Of a DNA stretch of 39,946 nt, positions 24,222 to 35,032 are shown piece after piece; position 1 is the first letter of the stretch; the number at the start of each line of letters is the position of its first letter. Source of the stretch: Planctomycetota bacterium (GTDB lineage Bacteria; Planctomycetota; Planctomycetia; Pirellulales; Lacipirellulaceae). The notes beneath the pieces were generated by a model. That model was not told the DNA's origin and searched no databases. It saw nothing but the letters and a program-made list of their open reading frames with translations. The position numbers and the translations under genes are program-made. Where the stretch lies: the NCBI GenBank assembly GCA_013286045.1, contig JABDGM010000036.1, positions 1 to 39,946 of the forward strand. The letters run 5' to 3'.

Positions 24222-24596
24222 ATGAGGGTGGACCAGGCAAATACATCCAAGGTCTTGGATGTCGAGGGCACGCTAGCCAGGTTCGGTGGCGATAAAGACT
24301 TATTTCGCGAGATGGCCGGCATCGTCATCGAGGACGCGCCCCGCCTGGCAAAAGAGCTGAGAGCGGGCGTTCTAGCAGCGGATTCTACCGCGATTCAAAT
24401 GAAAGCGCACGCGCTCAAGGGGCTCGTGCTCGGCTGCGGCGGCGAACGAACCGGACTGACCGCGCAAAAGTTAGAAGACGCCGGCAAAGACCATCGCTTA
24501 GAAGCCGCGACAACCCAAATGGCAGACTGCGAGACGGAACTACGCCACTTTCTTGAAGCGATTCGCCCCTATGCGCAGGGCAAATCGCCCGGGTGA
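24222..24596 (+). CDS. Hpt (histidine phosphotransfer) domain protein
   Basis: A 124-residue single-domain Hpt protein. The phosphohistidine is in KAHALKGLVLGCGGER near residue 67, preceded by a long helix with FGGDKDLFREMAGIVIED. Hpt proteins relay phosphate between a hybrid kinase's receiver and a final response regulator. Next door are two hybrid kinases and a sigma54-activating response regulator, so this is a likely missing link of their relay. GGAAGG precedes the ATG. Its stop is 12 bp from the stop of the convergent regulator gene. Confidence 0.88.
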   Translation: MRVDQANTSKVLDVEGTLARFGGDKDLFREMAGIVIEDAPRLAKELRAGVLAADSTAIQMKAHALKGLVLGCGGERTGLTAQKLEDAGKDHRLEAATTQMADCETELRHFLEAIRPYAQGKSPG

Positions 24597-24608
24597 CTTC
24601 CGCCCAGT

Positions 24609-26072
24609 CTAAACTTCGATCGGCTCGCCTTCCACCTGCACTCGCGTATCGATCGACACTTTCAGCGCGCGAACTTTGCTTCGCAGGCAACCGCGGGTGA
24701 TGCCCAACATCCTTGCCGCCTTGGATTGGTTCCCTTCGCACACTCGCAGCACCCGCGTCACAACGTATCGCTCCATGAATTCAAGCGCTTCGGCATAAAG
24801 ATCGGTCGATTCATGCTCAAGTCGCTCATCGACGAATTGCTTGAGATCGGTCCCCGTCGCGTCTCCGTCTGCCCCGCGCGTCGGGCTGGGAGTGCGAACT
24901 CGATCCGGAATAAAGTCTGGAATCACCACGTGGCCCGCCGAACGCAGCAACGTCTGCTTCAACACATTCTGCAGCTCCCGCACATTGCCAGGCCAGTTGT
25001 AGTTCAATAAGACATCCATCGCCTCGGGCGACAGACCGTGGACATCTTTACTCAGTTCTTTGCTAAAGATGGAAAGGTAATTTTCCAACAACGGAGCCAG
25101 GTCCTCCGGCCGCTCGCGAAGCGGCGCGAGCTGAATCGTGAAACCACTCAAGCGATAGTACAAATCGGAGCGGAATTCCCCTTCTTCGACCATTTCCTCC
25201 AAGTTTCGATTGGTCGCCGCAATGACGCGCACATCCGTGCTGATCGTCTGGTTGCCGCCAACTCGCTCGAATTGTTGCGACTGCAACACGCGCAGTACTT
25301 TGCTCTGCACGAGCGGCGACATATCGCCGATCTCATCAAGGAACAACGTGCCGCCTGAGCACTGCTCGAATTTGCCGATCCGCCGCTGATCGGCGCCAGT
25401 AAACGCACCTTTCTCGTGGCCAAACAGTTCGCTTTCCAATAACGCGTCCGGAATCGCCGCGCAGTTTACGGCAAGGAATTGCCCCTTCACCCGCGGACTG
25501 TGCTGATACAGTGCCCGGGCGACCAATTCTTTGCCGGTCCCGCTTTCTCCGCGAACTAATACTGTCACATCTTGCGGCGCAACGCGACCGATCGCTTTAT
25601 ATACCTCCTGCATCTGCGCGCTATTCCCCACGAGCGTGTCGCTGCGATTGGCGTCGCTATTGGTCCGTCCATTGCGCGCGCCGGGCATTTCGACCGGTAT
25701 GCTCATCAGCCGGCGAATCTCGATCGCCTGCCGAACAAGATCGCGAATGCGAGCCAAATCGAGTGGCTTCAATAAATAATCGAACGCACCCAGCGTCATC
25801 GCCTTGATCGCCGTATCGCTGCTCGATAGGGAGGTGATGAAAATCACAGGCAGCTTCGAGTCGACCTTCCGAATGCGCTCGAACAAATCCAAACCCGACG
25901 ACTCGGGAAGCAGGATATCCAGCAGGACGACATCGAATTGCTTGCTGCCGAGAAGCTGCATTCCTTCCTCCGCCGACGCAGCGGGAACTACCTCGACATC
26001 CGATTCCTCAAAGGCCTTCGCGATTAGATGACGAACCGACCGGTCATCATCAATGACAAGAATACGTGACAT
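24609..26072 (-). CDS. NtrC-type response regulator, REC-AAA+-Fis
   Basis: A 487-residue sigma54 activator. The receiver (about residues 2-120) has VIDDD, the phosphorylation aspartate in VVLLDILLPES and the lysine in YLLKPLD. The AAA+ domain (about 145-375) has Walker A GESGTGKE, the sigma54 loop GAFTGA and Walker B LFLDEIGD. The C-terminal Fis-type HTH is in NQSKAARMLGITRGCLRSKV. GAGGAAAG 6 nt before ATG 26072 fixes the start; an in-frame extension to 26132 is less likely. It is the obvious candidate to drive the cluster of sigma54-like promoters at 18-34 kb, receiving phosphate from the adjoining kinases. Confidence 0.93.
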   Translation of the reverse strand: MSRILVIDDDRSVRHLIAKAFEESDVEVVPAASAEEGMQLLGSKQFDVVLLDILLPESSGLDLFERIRKVDSKLPVIFITSLSSSDTAIKAMTLGAFDYLLKPLDLARIRDLVRQAIEIRRLMSIPVEMPGARNGRTNSDANRSDTLVGNSAQMQEVYKAIGRVAPQDVTVLVRGESGTGKELVARALYQHSPRVKGQFLAVNCAAIPDALLESELFGHEKGAFTGADQRRIGKFEQCSGGTLFLDEIGDMSPLVQSKVLRVLQSQQFERVGGNQTISTDVRVIAATNRNLEEMVEEGEFRSDLYYRLSGFTIQLAPLRERPEDLAPLLENYLSIFSKELSKDVHGLSPEAMDVLLNYNWPGNVRELQNVLKQTLLRSAGHVVIPDFIPDRVRTPSPTRGADGDATGTDLKQFVDERLEHESTDLYAEALEFMERYVVTRVLRVCEGNQSKAARMLGITRGCLRSKVRALKVSIDTRVQVEGEPIEV

Positions 26073-26199
26073 GATTTCTTTCCTCTCTACCAAGTGGCCG
26101 CGTTTTTTGCGACCGCCTATTTCACTACTCAATTTTCAACACAATTTACCTGTAGCAGCAAGTGACACCGACGCTATTTTGCGCGTCTGCCTCATCCAA

Positions 26200-28287
26200 T
26201 CACTTCGCTTGCATCAATAACTCTTTCAAAACGCTAATATCCGCTGGCTTTACCAAATGGTGGTCGAACTCCGCGCGTCGCGCATGCCGATTCACTTCAT
26301 GCTGGCTGTAGCCCGTCATTGCAACCAACACCGGCGCCGCATCTCCAAACTCCGTCCGCAAACAGCGGGCGACTTCGTAACCGTCCATCCCCGGCAGCCC
26401 AATATCCAGCAGCACCACCTCCGGGCTGTATTCCCTCACTGCCAACAGCGCCTCCGGCCCGTCCGAAGCGGCCCGAACTTCGTGGCCCAGCTTTCTCAAT
26501 AACGCCACGGTCACATGCGCCAAAGCTGGTTGGTCTTCCACGACCAAAACGCGTCGCCGTAGAGCAGGCGCGACCGGGCCCCCCAACAGTTCAACGTGCG
26601 GCACATTCGCTGGCTGGGCAGCCGCCGGTAACGCCACAACAAATTCAGCACCCCGGCCAAATCCTTCGCTGGTCACCCACACACGACCGCCGTGAAGCTC
26701 CGTCAGCCCCCGCACGATGGTCAGCCCAATACCAAGCCCGCCCTCGGCGCGGTGGAGCGAGCGGTTGGCCTGCGCAAAAAGATCGAATACGTTCGGCAGC
26801 AAGTCCGGCCCGATGCCAATTCCCGAGTCACGAACTCGGAAGACAACACTGTCTTCCTCGCGAGCCGCACTAAACCAAATTTCCCCATTCGGGTCGGTAT
26901 ACTTTGCAGAATTTACCAGCAAGTTCGAAAGAATCTGTTCCAGCCGATAAGGATCCGCCTCTAAAAGCAACCCTTTGCCAGGCACGTTCATGTGCAGCTT
27001 GTGACCACGCGACGAAAACAAAACATCGTTCGATTCCGCAACGCGTTTCACAATTTCTGCCGCGTCGACTGGTTCCTTTTGAAGCTGCACACGCCCACTC
27101 GTTATTCGCGATACATCCAACAAATCATCGACCAACCGCTTCATGAGCGACGCCTGTTGACGAATGATCTCGAGTGATTCGTTGAACGACGCGTCCTGCG
27201 GGTCGAGCAACCGAGTCAATTCTCCTGCATTCGTAATCGCCGCCAGCGGGTTGCGAAGTTCATGGCCCAACATCGCAAGGAACTCGTCTTTTCGTCGTTC
27301 CCCTTCGCGAATCGTCTGGAACAGCTGCGCATTATCGAGCGCTGTCGCCGCCCGGCTGGCAAGGTTCTCGATCAACGCCAAGTCCGCCGGCTCAAACTGC
27401 CGGCGCGATCCCAGCAAACAACAAACGATTGCTCCCAGCGACGTATCGCGCGCGATCAGCGGCGCCACGATCGCACTCGACCACTTCTTTCGCGGGCCAA
27501 GATCCGGTGCATTGCTGACCGCTTCCGGATCAATGGCTTGGGCGTGACCGCTTTTCACCGCATCGCGAACCGTGGCGGCCAGTTTCGGGTCCACCTGCTC
27601 GATTCTTGCGTGCGAGCTCGTCGTTGCTCGAGTGGTGCTTGGCTCCTCATGCTGCACGTGCGAAAACCACAATTCCATGTTCGTGTCGTAAAGCACGAGC
27701 TGACATCCATCCGCCAGCGCGGGAACCATCGTCCGGTACAAGCTGGTGAGCGTCGCATCAAAGTCCAACGACCGGGAAAGCAGCCGACTCGCCTCGGCCA
27801 GCATCGCCGAACGGCGCATCGCCTTTTCCGCCACTTGTCGAGCGGCCTGCTCACGGGCCAGCTGCACCCGGTGAGCCGCCTGCTGTCGAATCGTTTCGGT
27901 CTTTTGAAACAGCTCGACGAACACGCCCACCTTCGTCCGAAGCACGTCCGGGTCGAGCGGCGTCGAAATAAAGTCCACGGCTCCGAGCGAGTAACCCTTC
28001 GCCATCTGCACTTCATCGTTAAACGCCGTGACAAAAATAATCGGCGTGTGCTCACTCCGCCGCCGCTCGCGAATTAGCGCAGCCGTCTCAAAGCCGTCCA
28101 TTTCCGGCATGTTGACATCGAGCAAAATCACGGCAAAGTCGTCCTTCAACAAACAGCGCAGCGCCTCACGCCCGGAAGTCGCCTTGACGATATTCTGGCC
28201 CAGCTCGCCAAGCGTGGCCTCGATCGCCATTATTTTTTCCGGCATGTCGTCGACGACAAGAATATTGACGGGCTCGGTCGACTTCAT
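26200..28287 (-). CDS. hybrid sensor kinase, REC-GAF-HisKA-HATPase-REC
   Basis: A soluble hybrid kinase of 695 residues. First receiver about residues 7-125 (aspartate in VILLDVNMPEMDG), GAF domain about 165-320, HisKA with the phospho-accepting histidine in FLAMLGHELRNPL near 340, HATPase with DSGIGIGPDLL and GGLGIGLTIV, then a second receiver from about 570 (VVLLDIGLPGMDG). No transmembrane helix, so the signal is cytoplasmic. ATG 28287 has GGGAAGAA close upstream; ATG 28341 or GTG 28365 would add 18-26 residues, the last overlapping the giant kinase gene. It follows that gene directly and is probably co-transcribed. Confidence 0.92.
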   Translation of the reverse strand: MKSTEPVNILVVDDMPEKIMAIEATLGELGQNIVKATSGREALRCLLKDDFAVILLDVNMPEMDGFETAALIRERRRSEHTPIIFVTAFNDEVQMAKGYSLGAVDFISTPLDPDVLRTKVGVFVELFQKTETIRQQAAHRVQLAREQAARQVAEKAMRRSAMLAEASRLLSRSLDFDATLTSLYRTMVPALADGCQLVLYDTNMELWFSHVQHEEPSTTRATTSSHARIEQVDPKLAATVRDAVKSGHAQAIDPEAVSNAPDLGPRKKWSSAIVAPLIARDTSLGAIVCCLLGSRRQFEPADLALIENLASRAATALDNAQLFQTIREGERRKDEFLAMLGHELRNPLAAITNAGELTRLLDPQDASFNESLEIIRQQASLMKRLVDDLLDVSRITSGRVQLQKEPVDAAEIVKRVAESNDVLFSSRGHKLHMNVPGKGLLLEADPYRLEQILSNLLVNSAKYTDPNGEIWFSAAREEDSVVFRVRDSGIGIGPDLLPNVFDLFAQANRSLHRAEGGLGIGLTIVRGLTELHGGRVWVTSEGFGRGAEFVVALPAAAQPANVPHVELLGGPVAPALRRRVLVVEDQPALAHVTVALLRKLGHEVRAASDGPEALLAVREYSPEVVLLDIGLPGMDGYEVARCLRTEFGDAAPVLVAMTGYSQHEVNRHARRAEFDHHLVKPADISVLKELLMQAK

Positions 28288-28345
28288 AGATTCTTCCCGC
28301 GACGACGTTTCGCCGACGAGCCGTCCACTTTCACTCTGCATGTTT

Positions 28346-31300
28346 TTATCGCCGAATCCAGGCACGAAGAGCGGCTAACAATTGCTCCGGATTAACCGGC
28401 TTCGATAAGTAGTCCCAGGCGCCTGCCTCGATGCACTTCTCGCGGTCGCCTTTCATGGCCTTCGCCGTCACCGCGATAATCGGCAGTTCCTTGAACAGCG
28501 GTATCTCCCGAATCGCCCGCGTTGTGTCCAATCCATCGAACTCCGGCATCATAATATCCATTAATACCACATCCACGTCTGGCGTGTCTTGCAATATCTG
28601 GATGGCGTCCCGCCCGGTCTCTGCCGAGAGGATGTGAATGTTGTAACGCTCTAGGATGCTCGTTAGCGCGAAAATATTTCGGATGTCGTCATCCACGATC
28701 AAGACCTTCTTGCCGTTGAGCACAGCGTCGTCTTGATGCAGCTTCTCCAAAATCTTCCGCTGAGAATCTTCCAACCGCGATGTTGGTCGATGCAGCACGA
28801 AGCTCACCTCATCGAGCAGCCGCTCGGGCGATTGCACGTGCCGAATCGTTGTCGTGCGCGTCAGGCGATCCGTCATCGCGTCATCCAAGAGGAGTGGCGC
28901 CTCGGAATACATTACCAACGGAACGTCGCTCAGTTTCGCGTCCGCATGAATGTGGTCGATAACCTCATCCACCGACGAGTCCGGCGGATGGATATCAAAC
29001 ACGACACAGTCGAACCGCCGTTCGCGAAGCAATCGCAAAGCATCATCCCGATCCTCGGCCGCCGTGGAATGGACGTCGCCATTGCCAATCAATTTCATAA
29101 GCTGGTCGCGGCGTTCGCCATTTGGATCGACGACCAGCAAATTTTTGACCGGCTGTTCAACAAACTTGCGAATTGCCGCGAACAGGTCGTCGATCGTCTC
29201 CTTGGTTTGGAGCGGCTTCCGCACCGTATCTAGCGCTCCCATACTTTGGGCCCGCTCGCGCTCATCCTCGGTCGACACCACGTACACCGGGATATGACGT
29301 GTATCGAGGTCTTGCTTCAATCGTCGCAGCACTCTCCAACCGTTGATATCCGGCAGGCAAATATCGAGCGTCACCGCCGATATCGGAAACTCGCGCGCCA
29401 ATGCCAGCGCCGCGGCGCCTCGCGAAGTCGCGATCCCTTTAAACCCACCTTCGCGCGCGGCATCCAACAACAGCCCTGCAAAGGTCGGGTCATTTTCGAC
29501 GATCAACACAACTCGATCGTCGCTTTTCAGCGAGTCGCGATCATCATCGAATTCATTGGTGGCCGCTGGTTCCTCTGCGTCCGGCAACTCGGTGATCGCC
29601 ACAGGAGCGGGATCGATTGCTACCACTTCGTTAGGAACTGGCCTGCGGACCGGCTTTGGCGCCACACACGAGAGCGGCAAATACAGCGTAAAAGTACTGC
29701 CGGCCCCGGGCATACTGATCAGCCGAATCTCGCCACCCAGCAGCCGGGCCAACTCGCGGCTGATCGCCAGGCCCAAGCCCGTGCCGCCATACTTCCGGCT
29801 CGTGCTGCCGTCAGCCTGCTGGAACGCCTCGAAAATGCTTTGCTGCTTATCCGGCGGAATACCAATGCCCGTATCCGTAACCGAAAACGCCAAAACGGAA
29901 TCCGATGCGTTTAAGCTGTCGTTGTCGCTGCTCCAACCAGCGCGGGCCACGCGAACATCCAACGACACCGTTCCGCGGTGCGTGAATTTGAATGCGTTCG
30001 ACAGCAAGTTTTTGAGTACTTGTTGAACGCGTTTCGCATCCGTCTGCATGTTGCTCGGCAAATCGGGGGCAAGGTGCACCAGGAAGTCCACACTCTTGGC
30101 CTCGGCCACGTGGCGGAACGTGCGTTCCAGCAAATCGTCCAATTCCGAGAATCGGACTTCGCCAATGTCCAATACCACGGTCCCCGATTCGATCTTCGAT
30201 AGATCGAGAATATCGTTGATCAGCGTTAGCAAGTCGTTCCCAGAGGAATGAATCGTCTGAGCAAACTCCGTTTGGCGCGACGTCAAGTTGCCATCCGGAT
30301 TCTTCGAAAGCTGATCCGACAGAATCAAAAGACTATTCAATGGCGTGCGGAGCTCGTGCGACATATTCGCCAAGAATTCCGACTTGTATTTCGACGTCAG
30401 CGCCAACTGCTTGGCTTTCTCTTCGAGCGCCTGCCGTGCTTGCTCGACTTCGCGATTCTTCCGCTCGACCTCGACATTCTGGTGAGCAAGCAGCCGAGCC
30501 TTTTCCTTGAGTTCCTGGTTGGTTTGCTGCAATTCCTGCTGCCGATTCTGCAATTCCATGGCCAGCGATTGCGACTGCTTGAGCAAATCTTCCGTCCGCA
30601 TGTTGGCCGCAATCGTGTTGAGCACGATGCCAATGGACTCCGTCAGCTGTTCGAGTAGCGCCTGATGGGCCTGGCTGAACTTCTCGAAAGAAGCCAGCTC
30701 TAACACGGCCTTAACTTGGCCTTCGAACAACACCGGCAAAACGATGATGCTCCGCGGCGGGGCGCCGCCCAGCCCAGAGCTCACCTGCGTGTACTCCGTA
30801 GGCACGTTCGTCAGCAGAATCTGCTCGCGCTCTACCGCGCACTGGCCGACCAGTCCTTCGCCCAGCCGAATCGTTGTTCCTACAGTCCGCGGCGGCTGGT
30901 AGGCGTAACTTGCCAATAACACCAGCTGAGCTTCCTCCTGGCCCGTGTCCAATAGGTAGAACATCGCCTGTTGAGCGTTCACCACGGGCGCGAGCTCGGA
31001 AAGAATCAACCGACCCACCGTGAGTAGGTCCTTTTGCCCCTGCAACATCCGGCTGAACTTCGCGAGATTCGTCTTCAGCCAATCCTGTTCGCTATTCTTG
31101 AGCGTCGTATCCTTGAGGTTACGAATCATCTCGTTGATGTTGTCCTTGAGCGACGCCACTTCGCCCAAAGCCTCGACCGAAATGAATCGCGTGAGATCGC
31201 CCTTCGTAACCGCCGTCGCCACCTCAGCAATAGCACGCACCTGCGTCGTCAGATTCGCGGCGAGCTGATTCACGTTATCCGTTAGCGCCTTCCAAGTACC

Positions 31301-34054
31301 TGCAGCACCCGGCACGCTCGCTTGACCACCGAGTCGGCCTTGCACACCCACCTCGCGGGCGACCGTCGTCACCTGATCAGCGAACGTCGCCAACGTCTCG
31401 ATCATGCCGTTGATCGTATCAGCGAGCGCCGCAATTTCACCCTTCGCCTCTACCGTCAGCTTCCGCTTCAAGTCGCCGTTCGCGACCGCCGTCACGACCT
31501 TCGCGATACCGCGAACCTGGCTGGTAAGGTTACCGGCCATGGAGTTCACGTTATCGGTGAGGTCCTTCCACGTACCAGAAACACCTTTCACCTCCGCCTG
31601 ACCACCGAGCTTCCCTTCCGTTCCCACTTCACGGGCCACACGCGTCACTTCCGACGCAAACGAACTCAGCTGATCCACCATCGTGTTGATAGTGTTCTTG
31701 AGTTCGAGAATTTCGCCCTTCACGTCGACGCTGATCTTCTTCGACAGATCACCCTTGGCCACGGCCGTCGTCACTTCCGCGATGCTGCGTACCTGGCCCG
31801 TGAGGTTCGACGCCATGAAGTTCACGTTGTCCGTGAGATCCTTCCACGTGCCCGACACCCCGCGCACATCGGCCTGACCACCGAGCTTCCCTTCCGTACC
31901 CACTTCACGGGCTACGCGCGTCACTTCCGACGCAAACGACCGCAACTGATCCACCATCGTATTAATGGTGTTCTTGAGCTCGAGAATTTCGCCCTTCACG
32001 TCGACGATGATCTTCTTTGACAAGTCGCCGTTCGCCACGGCCGTTGTCACTTCCGCAATACCGCGCACCTGGCTGGTAAGATTACCGGCCATGAAGTTCA
32101 CGCTGTCCGTGAGGTCCTTCCACGTACCGGAAACACCTTTCACCTCGGCCTGACCACCGAGCTTCCCTTCCGTACCCACTTCGCGGGCCACGCGCGTCAC
32201 TTCCGACGCGAACGAGCTTAGCTGATCCACCAACGTGTTAATCGTGTTTTTGAGCTCGAGAATCTCCCCCTTTACGTCGACAACGATCTTCTTCGACAAG
32301 TCGCCGTTCGCCACGGCCGTCGTCACCTCCGCGATACCGCGCACCTGGCTGGTGAGATTACCAGCCATCGAGTTCACGTTATCCGTGAGATCCTTCCAAG
32401 TACCCGAAACGCCTTTCACCTCCGCCTGACCACCGAGCTTTCCTTCCGTACCCACTTCACGGGCCACGCGCGTCACTTCCGATGCAAACGACCGCAGCTG
32501 ATCCACCATCGTATTAATGGTGACTTTGAGCTCGAGAATTTCGCCCTTCACATCGACCGTGATCTTCTTCGACAAGTCGCCGTTCGCCACCGCCGTGCTC
32601 ACCTCAGCGATGTTGCGCACCTGACCCGTCAGGTTCGATGCCATGAAGTTCACGCTGTCCGTGAGATCCTTCCACGTACCAGCCACGCCTCGCACATCGG
32701 CCTGACCGCCGAGTTTCCCTTCCGTACCCACTTCGCGGGCCACACGCGTCACTTCCGACGCAAACGACCGCAACTGGTCCACCATCGTATTAATGGTGTT
32801 CTTGAGCTCGAGAATTTCGCCCTTCACGTCGACCGTGATCTTCTTCGACAAGTCGCCCGTCGCCACGGCCGTCGTCACGTCGGCGATATTACGCACCTGA
32901 CCCGTCAGGTTCGACGCCATGAAGTTCACGCTGTCGGTGAGATCCTTCCACGTACCAGCCACGCCGCGTACATCAGCCTGACCACCAAGCTTCCCTTCCG
33001 TACCCACTTCGCGGGCCACACGCGTCACTTCCGCCGCGAACGACCGCAACTGGTCCACCATCGTATTGATGGTGTTCTTGAGCTCGAGAATTTCGCCCTT
33101 CACGTCGACCGTAATCTTCTTCGACAAGTCGCCCGTCGCCACGGCCGTCGTAACGTCGGCGATGTTACGCACCTGACCCGTCAGATTCGACGCCATGAAA
33201 TTCACGCTGTCCGTCAGGTCTTTCCACGTACCGGAAACACCTTCCACCATGGCCTGGCCGCCGAGCTTGCCGTCCGTACCCACTTCGCGGGCCACGCGCG
33301 TCACTTCCGACGCAAACGACCGCAGCTGATCCACCATCGTATTGATGGTGTCCTTCAACTCCAGAAATTCGCCCTTCACGTCGACCGTGATCTTCTTCGT
33401 CAAGTCGCCATTCGCCACGGCCGTCGTCACCGCCGCGATGTTACGCACCTGCCCGGTGAGGTTACCGGCCATCAGGTTCACGTTATCGGTGAGATCCTTC
33501 CACGTGCCGGCCACACCGCGCACCTTGGCTTGGCCACCGAGCTTGCCTTCCGTACCCACTTCGCGAGCCACGCGCGTTACTTCCGACGCGAACGACCCGA
33601 GCTGATTCACCATCCGGTTCACGGTCTTCGCGGTCCGCAAGTACTCGCCTTGCAGCGGCCGCTTGTTGATCTCGAGCGCCATCGTCTGCGAAAGATCACC
33701 TTTCGCCACAGCACCGATCACGCGTGCCGTCTCAACTGTCGGATGCACCAGATTACTAATGAGCGTGTTGACCGACGTGATCGCCTGCCCCCACGACCCG
33801 CCCACATCGCCAAGCGTTGCCCGCTGATTGAGCCGCCCAGCCTTACCGACCACTTGGCTAATCCGCTCCAATTCGCCGATCAATTGCTGGTTGAGTTCGA
33901 CGACCTCATTGAAAGCCGCCGCGACCTTTCCGGCTGAACCGCCCGCATCGGTATCGAGCCGCACCGAAAAGTCACCCTTCTTGAACGCATTCAGGGCAGA
34001 TAAGAACTGTCGAGGATCCAAAGCCACTTCCATCGGTTCTTCCAGCATCTGCAT
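28346..34054 (-). CDS. giant multi-HAMP hybrid histidine kinase
   Basis: A 1902-residue hybrid kinase. Residues about 25-150 are a diverged HAMP-like start. About 155-985 are nine 92-residue HAMP repeats (each with LTD-VN-MA-NLT, AVA-GDL-KKI and the linker [20 protein letters not shown]). A GAF domain (about 1030-1180), a long coiled coil (about 1185-1262), HisKA ([12 protein letters not shown]), HATPase ([21 protein letters not shown]) and three receivers follow. REC1 has [11 protein letters not shown]2 is degenerate (VVFDIHPPD) and REC3 is canonical ([12 protein letters not shown]). No membrane segment is seen. The layout recalls group III fungal osmosensor kinases (Nik1), which usually have five such repeats. 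AGGAG 8 nt before the ATG supports the start. Confidence 0.93.
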   Translation of the reverse strand: MQMLEEPMEVALDPRQFLSALNAFKKGDFSVRLDTDAGGSAGKVAAAFNEVVELNQQLIGELERISQVVGKAGRLNQRATLGDVGGSWGQAITSVNTLISNLVHPTVETARVIGAVAKGDLSQTMALEINKRPLQGEYLRTAKTVNRMVNQLGSFASEVTRVAREVGTEGKLGGQAKVRGVAGTWKDLTDNVNLMAGNLTGQVRNIAAVTTAVANGDLTKKITVDVKGEFLELKDTINTMVDQLRSFASEVTRVAREVGTDGKLGGQAMVEGVSGTWKDLTDSVNFMASNLTGQVRNIADVTTAVATGDLSKKITVDVKGEILELKNTINTMVDQLRSFAAEVTRVAREVGTEGKLGGQADVRGVAGTWKDLTDSVNFMASNLTGQVRNIADVTTAVATGDLSKKITVDVKGEILELKNTINTMVDQLRSFASEVTRVAREVGTEGKLGGQADVRGVAGTWKDLTDSVNFMASNLTGQVRNIAEVSTAVANGDLSKKITVDVKGEILELKVTINTMVDQLRSFASEVTRVAREVGTEGKLGGQAEVKGVSGTWKDLTDNVNSMAGNLTSQVRGIAEVTTAVANGDLSKKIVVDVKGEILELKNTINTLVDQLSSFASEVTRVAREVGTEGKLGGQAEVKGVSGTWKDLTDSVNFMAGNLTSQVRGIAEVTTAVANGDLSKKIIVDVKGEILELKNTINTMVDQLRSFASEVTRVAREVGTEGKLGGQADVRGVSGTWKDLTDNVNFMASNLTGQVRSIAEVTTAVAKGDLSKKISVDVKGEILELKNTINTMVDQLSSFASEVTRVAREVGTEGKLGGQAEVKGVSGTWKDLTDNVNSMAGNLTSQVRGIAKVVTAVANGDLKRKLTVEAKGEIAALADTINGMIETLATFADQVTTVAREVGVQGRLGGQASVPGAAGTWKALTDNVNQLAANLTTQVRAIAEVATAVTKGDLTRFISVEALGEVASLKDNINEMIRNLKDTTLKNSEQDWLKTNLAKFSRMLQGQKDLLTVGRLILSELAPVVNAQQAMFYLLDTGQEEAQLVLLASYAYQPPRTVGTTIRLGEGLVGQCAVEREQILLTNVPTEYTQVSSGLGGAPPRSIIVLPVLFEGQVKAVLELASFEKFSQAHQALLEQLTESIGIVLNTIAANMRTEDLLKQSQSLAMELQNRQQELQQTNQELKEKARLLAHQNVEVERKNREVEQARQALEEKAKQLALTSKYKSEFLANMSHELRTPLNSLLILSDQLSKNPDGNLTSRQTEFAQTIHSSGNDLLTLINDILDLSKIESGTVVLDIGEVRFSELDDLLERTFRHVAEAKSVDFLVHLAPDLPSNMQTDAKRVQQVLKNLLSNAFKFTHRGTVSLDVRVARAGWSSDNDSLNASDSVLAFSVTDTGIGIPPDKQQSIFEAFQQADGSTSRKYGGTGLGLAISRELARLLGGEIRLISMPGAGSTFTLYLPLSCVAPKPVRRPVPNEVVAIDPAPVAITELPDAEEPAATNEFDDDRDSLKSDDRVVLIVENDPTFAGLLLDAAREGGFKGIATSRGAAALALAREFPISAVTLDICLPDINGWRVLRRLKQDLDTRHIPVYVVSTEDERERAQSMGALDTVRKPLQTKETIDDLFAAIRKFVEQPVKNLLVVDPNGERRDQLMKLIGNGDVHSTAAEDRDDALRLLRERRFDCVVFDIHPPDSSVDEVIDHIHADAKLSDVPLVMYSEAPLLLDDAMTDRLTRTTTIRHVQSPERLLDEVSFVLHRPTSRLEDSQRKILEKLHQDDAVLNGKKVLIVDDDIRNIFALTSILERYNIHILSAETGRDAIQILQDTPDVDVVLMDIMMPEFDGLDTTRAIREIPLFKELPIIAVTAKAMKGDREKCIEAGAWDYLSKPVNPEQLLAALRAWIRR
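31130..33610 (-). repeat. 276-bp tandem repeat array encoding HAMP units
   Basis: Nine in-frame units of 276 bp. The phrase encoding [17 protein letters not shown] recurs at about 31690, 31966, 32242, 32518, 32794, 33070 and 33346. Middle units are almost identical at DNA level, and two neighbouring units are identical in protein apart from one or two residues. The outer units at both ends have diverged more, as expected for growth by unequal recombination. Confidence 0.9.
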
Positions 34055-34272
34055 CGCATGTTCTCCTGGCGAATATGTCCGCGCAGCGGCGCGATTCTTG
34101 GCGAAACTCCGTTGATCGCCAAATGCTCACAGAAATAGGAAGGCTTGCAACCAGCCTTCAAAACGGCCCAATTCGGCAACAGTATGCACTTACTGGACCA
34201 TTCCGTGGAATTCGAGTCCTGGCAATTACCGCGTCAATTCGCTTCACAATCAACCACAATTAAGCAGAGGGT

Positions 34273-34309
34273 TGGTCGATTTACAACCACCCTGGTCGAT
34301 TAACACCCA
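34273..34309. promoter_or_regulatory. two TGGTCG-type direct repeats, candidate enhancer
   Basis: TGGTCGATTTACAACCA (34273-34289) and TGGTCGATTAACACCCA (34293-34309) repeat with a 20-bp step, about two helical turns, just upstream of the sigma54-like promoter. The first resembles the palindrome at 23656 in its ends and the motif at 18867 in its core. Confidence 0.5.
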
Positions 34310-34331
34310 TTGCGCGTTGTATTCGCCTTAC

Positions 34332-34346
34332 GGGTACGGGCTTTGC
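34332..34346 (+). promoter_or_regulatory. candidate sigma54 promoter of 34391 gene
   Basis: GGGTACGGGCTTTGC fits TGGCACG-N4-TTGC at 9 of 11 defined bases with GG and GC 12 bp apart. The predicted start is near 34357, 34 bp before the start codon. Confidence 0.6.
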
Positions 34347-34390
34347 CTTACGTTGTCGAAAAACTTAGGCGCCCACGCAGGGAGACTTCC

Positions 34391-34900
34391 ATGTCAATCA
34401 ATACTTCGTCTTCTAATAAGCCTCTGACAAGTGAACGCAATAACTCAGCTGACGCCGAGGCAGCGTTCAAATCGTCACTCGACGAATTCGAACGCGCGCT
34501 GCTCCATCCACTGATCTCCGGTGAACTCTCAACTTGGGTTCAAGATATTCAACACGATTGGAGTGAAGCAGCCAGCCACATCCACTATCAGCTAAAACAC
34601 CAGCACCCTAGGCAGTACGAAGAAATCGCTCAGCAGGATCCGGAACTGCTCTCGAGAATCGATCTGCTAAAAGCAGAAGATGCCGCGATTGAAGAGCACC
34701 GCGAAAAGATCAGCCAGGCGGTCGCCCGCGTCGCGGAGCACGTGCCAAAACTGGAACCCGACGAGGCGAAGGCGGAGAAGCACACCAAGCCGCTCGTCGA
34801 CGACGGCATGGCGTTCGTCGCTCGCGTTCGCAAACAAGTTGTTGCCGTGCAAACGTGGTATATCGAGGCCTTCAATCGCGATCGCGGCGCCGGCGATTAG
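34391..34900 (+). CDS. hypothetical helical protein, sigma54-linked
   Basis: A 169-residue polar protein, predicted almost entirely helical. Features are a Ser/Asn-rich start, LDEFERALLHPLISGELSTW and HIHYQLKHQHPRQYEEI in the middle, and a charged Lys/Glu coiled segment towards the end. The repeated histidines and acidic residues loosely recall hemerythrin-like bundles, but I cannot confirm the ligand pattern. GGGAGAC precedes ATG 34391; longer in-frame starts from 34310 would overlap the promoter. The promoter and the divergent giant kinase gene place it in the stress regulon. Confidence 0.72.
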   Translation: MSINTSSSNKPLTSERNNSADAEAAFKSSLDEFERALLHPLISGELSTWVQDIQHDWSEAASHIHYQLKHQHPRQYEEIAQQDPELLSRIDLLKAEDAAIEEHREKISQAVARVAEHVPKLEPDEAKAEKHTKPLVDDGMAFVARVRKQVVAVQTWYIEAFNRDRGAGD

Positions 34901-35032
34901 TAATCGCGATTCACGTTATCAAGCGCCAAAGACCGTCTTTCGCTGCCATTCGCCAGCGCTAAACCGACCGCTACAATAAGCGGATTCTGTTCTCCCTTAG
35001 CCCCGGGATGGCTTGCGAATCGTGCCGCGACG

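Larger units (their letters stand above)
34055..34390. other. divergent control region, giant kinase and 34391 gene
   Basis: This 336-bp stretch holds no gene. It has a 7-bp hairpin GAAGGCT...AGCCTTC at 34139-34159, two TGGTCG-type motifs at 34273 and 34293, and a sigma54-like promoter at 34332. I see no good promoter for the giant kinase. Confidence 0.55.

Noticed and set aside
31322..33605. Long plus-strand open frames across the HAMP repeat region
   Set aside because: They repeat with the same 276-bp period because they are antisense to the kinase repeats; no ribosome site, no family.
31130..33610. Regular repeats that could suggest a CRISPR or satellite array
   Set aside because: The period is 276 bp, every unit is in frame and encodes a HAMP module; there are no short repeats with unique spacers.
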